64,000 nt of DNA, taken from Entoloma clypeatum (lineage: Eukaryota > Basidiomycota > Agaricomycetes > Agaricales > Entolomataceae). Each line of letters starts with the position of its first letter. Position 1 is the stretch's first letter. The position numbers and the translations under genes were made by a program. Of this stretch, positions 21,121-31,946 are shown one piece after another. The notes below the pieces were generated by a model. That model saw only the letters and a list, made by a program, of their open reading frames with translations, searched no databases and was not told the origin of the DNA. The DNA lies in NCBI GenBank assembly GCA_963565915.1, contig OY751490.1, forward strand, positions 1,674,001 to 1,738,000. The letters are read 5' to 3'.

Positions 21121-22640
21121 TTCGACACATGCAAGTGTCCCAGAGCAATTCCAAGGGATCAAAGAAATCATTGAGTGAGTGGTAATCCATGAGTCCCCCA
21201 AGTCATTGAGTCAATGATGGATCTCTAATCAAAATAGGGAAACACATCGTGCACCAGTCAAAGTCCGAAACGCGTCCAACGGGCTCCAGACACGATTCAA
21301 AATTCAGTGTAACTGTGCACCTGGAGATAATCCTTCTCAGAGTGAGACATGTGGTCATATCGGGGGGAATGGAAACCACCCCTGTCGCAAGTGTGAGCTG
21401 GGTGGAACACAAAAAGTCCAGGAAACATGTGATGGATTTCATGCTTTTTTTTCTGTATGTGCACGCCGTGAATCTTGATCCTACTAAAGAATTTAACCAA
21501 TATGAGAACAGTCTGGTGTTCTCCGTTCCTCAGATGACACTCTTTCAAAGGTGGAGGAGCAACTTCGTGCTGCATGCCTGGGAGTGGCTCAGGATGTAAA
21601 GGATTTGCAGACAAAAACCAGTGTCAAAGACACATTTACTCAGTATTGGATTGATGAGCTTATTGTTAGAGCATGAAGCATGCAAAAGCTTCAACCTTCT
21701 CAACCAGTCCGTGAAATCCAGACCGAGCTGATGGAATGGGTCAACGCAAATAAACCAGCAATATATAATTCATTTCTGATGATGCCTGGTGTGCCGCTTT
21801 GTAACCTCAGCCTAAATATTATATGGAGTGACATATCCTCTAGGTTTTGATCCATCTCGCGATACACCTGTTGAAATCCTTCATACAATATTGCTTGGTG
21901 TGGTTAAGTATATCTGGCATGGGTCACATTCATCATGGACAGTGGTACAACAGAAAGTATATACAGCACGACTTCAAGGGAACCGAAACATCTGGTCTCT
22001 CAATCCACCCTATCCGAGCAGGTTACATCATGCAATATGCAAACTCACTGATTGGCCGTCAATTGAAGACATTGGTTCAGGTGAACACATTCCATGTTTA
22101 TGATCTCATAGACAATACGCGGTTTCTCCTCATGAAAGCAATTGGCGAATTGGCAGCTCTGTTATGGTTTCCCGAAATCCAGAACCTTGATGAATATGTT
22201 GTGAGTTGGCTTTATGGAACTGCCATGGCCTATAGTTTAATACTCATTAATTTGGGATTGCAGGGAGACATCGAGACAGCCGCGGCCAATGTTCTTGATA
22301 TTGCAGCCCTTGTTGACCCTTCGAAGATTATTTTGAAGATTAAATATCACCTCCTAGGTCATCTCCAGGAAGATATCATTCGATTTGGCCCCTTGGTGGG
22401 TGTTGCTACTGAAGTTTTTGAATGCTTCAATGCAATTTTTCGCTATTGTTTGGTACTATCAAACCATCTTGCACCAAGCCATGATATTGCTCATCAGCTC
22501 GCTGAGCAAGAAACTGTTAAGCATTTACTTTCTGGAGGTTGGTGGACTGCAACAGATGGAGGATGGGCTTGTTCGGGACACTCAGTCCGTGATTTTATCA
22601 CCACTGACAAAGTCTTACAAGCATTGATTGGGTGGTCAAA
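21121..22640 (+). pseudogene. Level-0 CACTA/Tnp2-like transposon gene, middle segment
   Basis: The frame resumes right after the level-1 5' LTR. The residues THASVPEQFQGIKEIIE follow directly from HFVSTS at 5552 once the insertion and a 4-bp duplication (CTCG/TTCG) are removed. Next come a Cys/His-rich stretch (FKIQCNCAPGDNPSQ...CGHIGG...CRKCELGG), an intron at 21455-21511, and the family hallmark [20 protein letters not shown] (about 21844 onwards). Further introns are visible before FDPSRD and after PEIQNLDEYV. Lesions are a TGA at 21674-21676 and a 1-bp insertion in the GGG at 21978-21980 that shifts the frame. The piece ends at the copia LTR at 22641. Confidence 0.8.
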
Positions 22641-22920
22641 TGTTGAAGTTCCACCTGGGCGCTAGCCACAGGTGTACTGAGCAACATAGCTACAGTGGAA
22701 GTACTCTACGATACCGCTATGATTACTTACATGGTTTGGAGGGGTAAGGCTGGTGAGAGCGGTTGAGGCTGGTAAGAGCGATGGAGCTGGTTAAGAGTCA
22801 AGAGACAACTTTATGATATTGACAGTTTCCTGGTCTTATATACCGTACTACTGTTTGTACCAACCAAACAAGTATGTAACGAAGATATGTAAAGGTCACG
22901 TGATGGGAAAAGTTTCAACA
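22641..22920 (-). repeat. Copia 3' LTR
   Basis: The 280-bp LTR has TGTTGAA/TTCAACA ends. On the minus strand the preceding sequence (22921-22934) ends in a run of seven G and fits the polypurine tract. Confidence 0.95.
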
Positions 22921-22994
22921 CCCCCCCATATTTAGTACATACTTCTAAATACATCTTTACTTTTTCCCACATATATATAGGTACTCTGTTTCGC

Positions 22995-25900
22995 CTAGTT
23001 CTTTATCAATCCGAAGTACGGGATAAACTTGGAAAAGAGGATTTTCCCCAGATTCTTAGTTAAAAGGTCTGCAGGGTTATTCACTCCTTCGATGAATTCG
23101 ACCGTAATAATTCCTTCAGAGACTTTTTCTCTGACGAAGTGGAATCGCACGTCAATGTGCTTGGATCGCTTCTCAGTTACAGGGTTGGATGCGATAAAGA
23201 CGGAGCCGTTGTTATCTCCATAGATCGGTACTGATCCGATCTGCATTCCAAGTTCGGCAAGCATGCTTCTCAGCCATGTTGCTGCGTGACTGCAATCTGA
23301 TAGCGCCATATACTCTGCTTCTGTAGAAGAGAGGGCGATGGTCTTTTGCGCCGATGATACCCATGTTATCGCTCCAGACGCCAGTGATATGAAGAAGCCG
23401 GTGGTAGACCTCCTCGTGTTTTCATCTGACGCCCAGTCGGAGTCTGTGAATGCATAGATCCCTTTCCCTGAGTCCCCATCGTACATGATCACGTAATTTT
23501 TTGTTGCCTTTAAATATCTGCAAATGTCCCTAGCCACCTCTAAATGGCGTTTGGTGGGATTTGCGGAAAATTGGGACATTTTGATTACAGCAAAGCAGAT
23601 GTCAGGCCTCATTCCGATCATCAGATATAGGAGTGATCCAATGACGGATTGGTACTTAGATTGGAGTTCCGCATTGGGTTCATCTTCGGACACCATGGGT
23701 TTGTAACCCGTAGGGAGTGGGGTATGGGTGGCATTAGATTCGCTCACCCCCATGCGTGCCAGAATTTTCTCAAGGTAAGGTACTTGATCAATGAAGATCT
23801 TCTTCCCACGTTGCCTTATTTGGATTGAGAGAAATTCCTTTGGTTCCCCATCGGGTACTAGGTGACCTAGGTCCCTACATTCCCATGTTGTCATGAAGGC
23901 CTTCTTCTTTTCTAGCGTATATTCCCGGTTTGTGCCGAGAAAAGCAGAGTCGTCGATATAGATGATGGCAATTACAATTTCCCCGTTGGTACTTTTGTGA
24001 ATGAATACTCCCGCATCGGAGTGAAGCCGGACAAAGCCGAGCTTTTTCATGGAGGAATCAAGTTCCCTCCACCAGGCTAATGCGGCCTGCTTAAGTCCAT
24101 ATAGAGCTTTGAATAGTTGGTACACGAGGTGTTCTTTCCCTTTTACTATGTAGCCCTCAGGCTGTCGCATGTAGATGACTTCACGGAGTGTTCCATAGAG
24201 GAAGGCTGATGAGACGTCCAAAAGAGTCATGAACCACCCTTCAAGGGCTGTCAATGCCAGTATTAGTCGGACGGTTTCATATCTTACGACTGGTGAGAAG
24301 ATCTGATCAAAGTCGATCCCTTCTACCTGTGAAAAGCCTTTTGTGACAAGGCATGCTTTCAGACGCCCGTCGGACTTTTCGTTATAAACCCATTTGTTCC
24401 TTAGAGCTTTTCTCCCTGCAGGCAGGGGTACTAGCTCCGCGATCACCCCACGGCGTTTGAGCATGTCTAGCTCTTTACGTTCAGCTGCATACCAGTCTTC
24501 TTTATTTGGAAGAGGGTATATGTCTTTATGGGACATTTCAACAATGCCAACTTGGACTGATATCACCTCCATCAGGAGGTCATTCATCCATGCCATTTGA
24601 CCGCCCAATCTCCGTCTTCGATCTAATTTTTCAAGATCAGACGCTGGAGTGTCTTCCCCATAGATGCTTCCTGGCATCTTCCGAACTCGTCATTTCCTGA
24701 TCGGTCGATCTGGTACTTGCTCAGGTTCCGGAGTGGGTACTCGCGGTTTGTCATCAGGCTCACTGGCAGGCAGTTCGTTGTCTGATTCAGGTTGATCCTG
24801 TTCAATGGGAACTGGGATATGAGGTGTTTCGTTGTGACTATCGTCATTGTTGCTGCCGGGAATGAGATCCTCAAACTCATCAGCCGGCTCTGGGTTTTCC
24901 ATTTCTGGGTGGTTTTCTGGCAACGGGTCAATGTGGCATCTAGGGTACTTGCTTTCATCAAAGATAGCTTTCCCGCCCATGAAAATCGTGTTGGTCTCAG
25001 GATCCATGAAGCGGTATCCTTTGACCCCTGGTTTCGATCCGAGATAAATCATCAATCGGGATCTTGATTCCAGGGAGTTCCTACGTTTCTCCTTTGGGAT
25101 ATATACATATGCCTGACATCCGAATACTCTGACACTAGACATGTCGGGGATCTCATTGGTCACCCTGGAGTAAGGGGTTTTCCATTCAAGACGCTGCATG
25201 GGGGTTCTGTTGTAGAGAAATGCTGCGTGTTCCAAACAGAATTCCCACCACATGGGCGGTAAGCATGCATCGAAGCGCAATGCCTGAGATTTTTCCCATA
25301 GTGTTCGATTGATCCTTTCTGCTCTACCATTCTGCTGGTGCTGATATGGGAGCGTGACATGGATCAGAATTCCATGATCGGCAAGTACATCCTTGTATTC
25401 GTCAAATTCTCCACCTCCATCAACCCGCCACTTTTTAGGGGTAGCGGCAAATTGATTCTGGATCATCGCAAGGAATTGTTTCAGCGCCGTGATGGCGCCT
25501 GACTTCTTCCTAAGCAAGACGACCCAGACATGGGATGAAAAATCGTCCAAAAAGATAAGGAAATATTTGTACTTATGGTACGATGCCGTGGATATCTGCT
25601 TCAAATCCGAATGGATCAAATCAAAGGGTTTGACAGCCCTTGTCATCGAGTTAGGATAAGATTGATTCGGCATTTTCCCTTTGAGGCACCCCGTGCAGCT
25701 TTCCTGTGATTTCTCACGTACTAACGTCCTGGGTACTCCTTTGGTACTAGTGGGAATTTTATTAAGCGCCTGGTCATTTGGGTGGCCAAGACGTTTATGC
25801 CAGGTTTCAACAGTGATTTCGCTAGAGATCGCGTGGATTTGGTCATAGCGTATTTCAGTGTCTAACCAGTAAATGGTTTGTCCGATGAAATGAGGCGAAA

Positions 25901-27722
25901 ACTGTATTTTGTTCAGCCCTTTAGAGATATTAATTTCTCCGCGCATTCCATCAACTTTGTAACCATGGTTAAGGAAGATGCCTAGGGACAACAGACGTGT
26001 GTCCATATCTGGAATATAAAATACCGGTCATAGGAGATGGGTTTTAGTTTCCCCATTTAGGGTATGCCATACTGGAACGGCCCCAACTCCGAGAATTTCC
26101 AGTTTCTTTCCCTTTGCAGCTGTTTGGACAAATCGCTTAGCCTTGAGAGGCCTGTAATACGCGAAGTCTTTGAACTCATGGGTAAAGTGTAATGATGCGC
26201 CGGAATCTAAGATCCACTGAGCGCGTTCTCTCTCTTTGCAGTGTGTGCAGGACGCGGAATGTTTGATATATTTTTTGTACAGATCATCACTAAAGAGATC
26301 TATACTATCTGCATCGGTACTAGCTAATATGTATTCAAACGTCTGTGCGTGATTATTAGTGTTTCCCATTTGGTCAAGTTTGAGAGAAATATGTGACGAA
26401 CCGTCAAGTTCAATCAGCCCATCTTCGAATTGTTCCGGCCCCATCCGCTCGCTTTGATGGTCTATGTCCATCATTTTCAGCGATTCTTCTATCGACGGGG
26501 CTACGTGACGCTGTTTAGCCAGCCTTTCGTCGATGTCAGGAATGATGGTGTCTAGGATACGAAGATTCGATCCTGAGGGGCGAGCACCAATGCCGCGCGC
26601 GAGTTTGCGGACATGGTCGTTCTTTTTCCACACGGATGGTTTTCCAGAAGGAAGCCCAGTGTACTGTGACGGAGGGGGGTTCATTCGTTGCAGGAGCGAC
26701 TGCATCTTTGCGGAATCGGGCTGTGCGGTACTTGTCGTTTTCCCGCGACCAGTGACGGTGGTGAAGGATGGTGGCGGAAGAGGAGGGAAGTGGATGGCGG
26801 GAGCAACAAACTCAACCGTTTCTTCCACATGGTCGGACGTGTTGTCCGCATTGTTAGCACTTTTCTTCTGATTGCGCCAACGTCCCTTTCCCTTCTTCTT
26901 CTCAGAAGCGGTACTTGGGTCGGCCGAGTTAGGCTGCTCGTCAGCATCGTTCTGCGAGGTACTCGGCTTCTGCTGCCTTTCCCATTTGGGGTCCTGCCCC
27001 TTTCGCTTTGTCCCGGAAATTTTCCGGGCCTGCTCATTGGACGCACGAGTAGACCCGACCGCATACTTGCGCCGGTATTCAGAGATGATGCTTTCGGCGA
27101 CGGCTTTGTAGGTGAAATCGTCGGCGTCGTAGACCTGGAAAAGGGCGGTGGAGAGTGACGACCAGGCATCGGGAATTGCATTGGCCAGGATCATTGCCTG
27201 CATCAGGTCGGGGACGACAAAGCTTGAATCGGCGAGCCGGGCGAAAAGAGACCCCAGGCGTTCAATTTCAGGCACTGGGTCACGTCCAGACAGTTTGTAG
27301 GTGGCGGCGGCCTTGAAATCGCCGAAGATGACGGCCAGGGATACCTTGGAGTAGGCATCCTTTAGCGTTTTCCACGCGCCAAGTGCCGAGGTGCTGTCTT
27401 TGATGTGTCGCCTGATCGCCTCAGAGACTTTCAGACGGATCGCTCCAAGGGCTGTGTCGTCGTCCCTGATCCAAGCCTTTTCTTCCTTGCGGAAACCGGG
27501 CTGGTCAACAGTGGTAACCAGCACAGGGGGAGCAGCAGCAGTGGCCCCAGGGGTGGAGACCGTGGTGGTGAAGTCGGCGATGACAGGGCAGGTGATATCG
27601 CCAGAAACAAGGCGCCAGACTCCTTGATGGAGGAGGTAGGACTTCATCCTTTCGGCCCAGCTTTGGTAGTCAATGCCGTCGAAGACGACGATGGAGTCGA
27701 GGGCGGAGCGAGAGGTAGACAT
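22995..27722 (-). pseudogene. Copia gag-pol polyprotein, two in-frame TGA stops
   Basis: The ATG at 27722 (MSTSRSALDS) opens a frame that runs to 22995 in a single register, broken only by TGA at 26028-26030 and 24690-24692. In order it shows a copia-type gag (DYQSWAERMKSYLLHQGVW), a Lys-rich linker, protease (WILDSGASLHFTH), integrase zinc-binding (HKRLGHPND to CTGCLKGK), the integrase core (DLIHSDLKQ, RVDGGGEFDE, NGRAERINRT), RT with an intact YIDD, and RNase H (SSTEAEYMALSDCSHAATW). Replacing each TGA by one sense codon (Arg fits LL-x-PVFYIPDM and PIRK-x-RVRK) restores a protein of about 1575 residues. Confidence 0.92.
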
Positions 27723-28072
27723 TGTAGATGAATCTAAAAAAGGGTTCCCAATCAGTGATGTGTTATGAATATGATTCAAGAAAACAATTAAATGATTCCT
27801 TATGACATATTCCCTTTAGGAATAGCGGTCACGGGAAAACCCTTTATATGTCAGAAACGTATGAGGTGCGATCAACGTTTCCACATGGAGTGTACTAGGT
27901 CAATCCCCTTAGGGACGTTTCATGACAGGTACTTGTCGTAATGACGTTCCCAGGTTCATATGTGAAGAAGTAAGACTCAGAACCTAGATCTTTCGATCGG
28001 TTCTTCGCCAGCCAGGGTAGAGTGGGCAGGTACTCGCTGTTGCCAGCGTTTCCCAAGTCCCTCTGCTATCCG

Positions 28073-28084
28073 GGGCCCATAACC
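28073..28084 (-). other. Copia primer-binding site, half-tRNA(iMet) type
   Basis: The plus strand reads GGGCCCATAACC immediately next to the LTR, so the minus-strand transcript carries GGTTATGGGCCC. That is complementary to the anticodon stem-loop of initiator tRNA-Met, the half-tRNA primer used by Drosophila copia and yeast Ty5. It is not complementary to a tRNA 3' end. Confidence 0.7.
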
Positions 28085-28393
28085 TGTTGAAGTTCCACCT
28101 GGGCGCTAGCCACAGGTGTACTGAGCAACATAGCTACAGTGGAAGTACTCTACGATACCGCTATGATTACTTACATGGTTTGGAGGGGTAAGGCTGGTGA
28201 GAGCGGTTGAGGCTGGTAAGAGCGATGGAGCTGGTTAAGAGTCAAGAGACAACTTTATGATATTGACAGTTTCCTGGTCTTATATACCGTACTACTGTTT
28301 GTACCAACCAAACAAGTATGTAACGAAGATATGTAAAGGTCACGTGATGTAATCTAATCTAATCTAATCTACGTGATGGGAAAAGTTTCAACA
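28085..28393 (-). repeat. Copia 5' LTR with 29-bp insertion
   Basis: Identical to the left LTR except for 29 bp near 28350-28378 made of four TAATC units, TA and a second copy of CGTGATG. The insertion is a short tandem repeat flanked by duplicated CGTGATG. Confidence 0.95.
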
Positions 28394-29458
28394 TCAAAGA
28401 ATACAACACTAGCTGTTGGTGAGCAAGCACAGACACTGATCCCTTCGTAAGGTATTCATTGACTCATCATATGTGAGCAGGTACTATCAAGCTTCTACCT
28501 CTCAAACATGGCGAAGATAACAAGATTCCGTCCCGCACCACATTGCAATGGAGCGAGACAGCTGGAGTCGAGGCTCTCAATCCACCCAACCTCGTTGACA
28601 ACAACTCGAGCACCCTCTGGTATCATGGAAAACATACCATTGCACAGTCTCAAGATGAGTGCAAGGTTGGAGCCTGGATTTACACCAATTCACTGTTATT
28701 AGTCAGTACATTCCTGCCTTCGCATCATAAAGCTGACTGAAACCCGACTGCGTGACACCAGTCAGAGCCCCCTATCACAGGCCGCATCCTCGATATCCTG
28801 CAGGATACGAGTGGCCAGTCATCCTTGGTCATTCTCGACATGTTCCAAGTTGCCTCCATCCGCCACGATTTATTTGGTATGCCGATCTTGAGACATCGAC
28901 TTAACGAGAAGAGATTTGTTGTTATTCCTACCACGGTCAGTAATTGACAGCTTTCTGGAAGGCTTTTCGACACTCAATGACACACACAGTCCATACTTTT
29001 CAACTACAATGTCCAACATGATTGTCGCCAGGCAGGTTGTACAGCATCGAGAAAGCAGGCCGTTTTACAAGAACATGTCAAATCAAGTGTGACAGAAAAA
29101 TACATAGAGCACAAACCTCTCAACGTGTACCTCATTAACACTTGCATTCCATAACGCGCATCTCATCCGAGCTGTCCTTCCCCGAGACCTGACAGTTCCA
29201 ATACCATATGCAGCAGACCGGCGAGCACATCACGATCACATAGCACAGAAGCTCCGCGTTATGCAGGATTCCAAGCGAACGGCAACAGCATTGAAAGCAG
29301 CTGGAAGAAGGAAGGCCGCGGCAGAGAAAACGGCAGTAGCAGCTACACAAGCAGAGAGTCTAATCAGAGGAGTTCCTATCCGCCAAAAGCGAAAACGCGT
29401 ACAGGATAACGAGACCCAGGCTGTCCAAGTCGATGAGGACACCATGGATGTTGTTTGA
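28394..29458 (+). pseudogene. Level-0 CACTA/Tnp2-like transposon gene, 3' segment
   Basis: The sequence continues after the copia element and its TCAAA duplication. Several exons can be read: one around 28489-28700 (SRTTLQWSETAGVEALNPP, then SQDECKVGAWIYTN), one around 28757-28935 (PITGRILDILQDTSGQSS and FGMPILRHRLNEKRF) and one from about 29000 (NYNVQHDCRQAGC, then CIPHNAHLIRAVLPRDL). The last exon ends at TGA 29456-29458 after a basic, Ala-rich tail with a likely nuclear signal (RQKRKRV). This gives the gene a natural C-terminus and a coding span of about 4.2 kb before the insertions. Confidence 0.75.
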
Positions 29459-30218
29459 GGCTGCCAGGTGCCAATGATATGTCGGGTGAGGTTGAGCAGT
29501 GGGAGTTAGAAATACAGTAGATATGTAGGGAGAAAACTCCAGCTAAGCTGGTCTGCAGGTCTGCAGCAGCTTTTTCGAAAAGGTTTTGACAGCCCAACGT
29601 GTACACAGCTGTTCGGTGACAACTGCAGCCACGATGTCGCCCACCCCAACACGGGCTGCGTTTGGACACATCCCCGAAACATCCCCATCCAGGTTCTATC
29701 TATATTGGGGCTAAACGTGACGACCAGCATTCCCAACAATGTTCCCGTCACATTTTATACAAATGGCGGTGTAGTTTGAGAGGCGTGGCAAATATGCTCT
29801 ATTTCAAAAATTCCAAACTCGTTGTTTTATTTCTCTAAAATGGTGGCTCCCAACCTGGTTATGCGTTAGTACAGTGGAGAAGCGGCCCGAGGTTCGGGGA
29901 GTTCCTGGATCGAAATTATCCTCACAAGCGAGGCTGGCACGGAAATCTGAGATTGGAGAAGAGCGTACCTTCCTCCAAACCTCGCTCCTACTCACGGCGG
30001 CACTTGAGCCGTGGGCGATTTCACCTTGTGGATGTTAATTAAGTCTGTAGAGTACATACAAGGGTATTGTGATTAACATTGCATGTCATTAGACTGTCCT
30101 GGACTTTACTAACTCATCGCCATCTTCTAGTAATTGGCCATCTACTGTCAGGCACTTGAATTCCGCCAAGGGTGATGGATTAGCCCTGAGAAAACTCGGC
30201 GGAAGGATACCGCTGCAG
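29459..30218. other. Intergenic, nothing recognised
   Basis: This 760-bp stretch lies between the end of the level-0 gene and the DUF6533 gene. It should contain the right end of the level-0 transposon, but I could not find an inverted repeat matching the region left of 3895. No gene-like frame is supported. Confidence 0.5.
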
Positions 30219-31946
30219 TTATGGCTTTGGGAGAACTGGAGGCGGGCGGTCCGAATCAAAAGTCTGAACATCCGACAGTGGAGATTTAGTAGTGGGAATA
30301 GAACCATGGCTGAGATCGCTCGGCCACATGTGGCTCAGCTCGATATTGTGACTTGGGCCTGGCGCGTGGAAGGGAAGACTAGAACTAACTTGCACGGACG
30401 TCGTGTCAGCCGTCTGGTGCAAATTAAGCATGAGTCGGGACATCAGGGTTACGGACAGCCTGAGATTATGGATTGAAGGAGTTGCAAGACAAGTATGAAA
30501 AACAGCACGCACGTGCTTGCAAATGACGACAAGCTGCCTCTGAGGAAAGGCTGTACCTTCTCGTTAGCCCCCATATTACACAGAAGTCAAAAATACAGCG
30601 TACTCCAGCGGCCTGTGGGGAGCTTTTTAGATGTGCGATATATGTCGGAAAGAGCTAGCTCACGTAGAATGTCAAGATATTCGCAAAATTTGCCAATGCC
30701 ATCGTTCTAGAAGAGTTGTATATCCATCATATCTGGCTGCTGGGTGAAGAGAGCAACTCACAAATAGTATATAGCACCTAGAAAATATTCAAATCAGTAT
30801 GTTATAGTCAACCGAAGCAAGAAGGGAAGACTTGCCATCTCTCAAAATAAGCGCCATCAGATCAATACGCCTCCGAGCAAGTCCACGTCTGGCCTCCCAC
30901 GTTCTGTACATCGTGAGGAAGAAGACGATGCTATCATATGCAAAGTTGGTCTCCCAGGCCGCGGCATAACCTACAACATCATTTGAAATTTGCTCCGACG
31001 GAATCAGAACGTCAGAACGCACGGATGCCACTGGATGAATCCTCCGCTTTCAACCATGAAGAAAAAAAAGTTGGGCCTGATAGACGTACAGTAATCTTGA
31101 TACGGCGTCGTAACATCCCACAGCTTGGATTGTTGGATCACTGTGATTTACAAATGAAAACCACTGGAAAGTTCCTCAATCCCAAGACCATAACATAATT
31201 CAGATGACATACACAGGAGATGCCAACCAGCACAGCTGCGCAGCCAAGCATAAAGGAAAGGATACGCTTTGACCGATTATATATAGCATACGTTCGCAGC
31301 GTCAGAAGGACTTGAAAAGTTGCGATCACGATTAGGATCCTTATCGATCTAGCACCGACAACATGCAAGACTCACAGCCAACAATGAGAACATTGACGTA
31401 GAGAAACAACTCGCGGAAAAAGTTGAATCCCTTGCAACTATAATCTGACCCTTAATTCCATCAACGGAAGACGCAAACACGAACCATACCTCTGTAAAAA
31501 GGGTCACTATTGAACGAAGCCGAGATCGCGAGAGAACGTACTGCTGGTGATAAGTCGTAGAAAATTTGGATAGTGACCGCGGCGTTTCCGAGCAATGAAA
31601 CGTAACGGTTGAGGAAAAACCAGCCAGCGCTCGGCACTAACGGACGTCGCCAAAAATACTCGACCTCAATTCCTTTTGTCGGGTGGTTAGTGAACGGATT
31701 CCGCTTTCCGAGTTCAGAGCACACCGAAAGTGATCAAATGGTCATAAAACAGAAATGCTACAAGAAGTTGAATGAACAATAGAAGGTGGAAAGGAGCCGA
31801 CACGCACAGACTGCGAAGATGTTCAAATACTGGTGGATCAACCTGTTCAAATAGTGTATCACGAGCAAGGAAAACGCGGTATACGAACTCACTTACGTTT
31901 CTTTTGCTGCTTCCACAGTAGACACCAGATGGTGAGGGTCAGGCAT
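30219..31946 (-). CDS. DUF6533 family multi-pass membrane protein
   Basis: The gene starts at an ATG at 31946 (MPDPHHLVSTVEAAKET). Small exons join into LIHQYLNIFA, VAFLFYDHLITF and GIEVEYFWRRPLVPSAGWFF, then FRELFLYVNVLIV, TFQVLLTLRTYAIYNRSKRI, a Cys-rich loop, AAWETNFAYDSIVFFLTMYR, LMALILRDG, AIYYL, TMALANFANILTFY and finally LSVTLMSRLMLNLHQTA with a hydrophilic tail ending at 30219. The VEYFWRR and LTLRTYAIYNRSKR motifs and about seven hydrophobic segments are the signature of DUF6533, a family expanded in agaricomycetes whose function is unknown. One intron (after LILRDG, near 30833) starts with GC instead of GT. The junctions between 30480 and 30700 are the least certain. Confidence 0.8.

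Larger units (their letters stand above)
22641..28393 (-). mobile_element. Ty1/copia retrotransposon (minus strand), complete
   Basis: LTRs at 22641-22920 and 28085-28393 start TGTTGAA and end TTCAACA. TCAAA is duplicated at 22636-22640 and 28394-28398. The single gag-pol frame reads 27722 to 22995 with integrase before RT, the copia order. The LTRs are identical over their shared 280 bp and differ only by a 29-bp insertion in the right copy. The element interrupts the level-0 gene in its C-terminal third. Confidence 0.97.

Noticed and set aside
3895..28393. TGA reassigned as a sense codon in transposon genes
   Set aside because: Host genes here use TGA as normal stop (for example ADE2, the permeases, Rsa3). 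Mutation of CGA explains the pattern with fewer assumptions.
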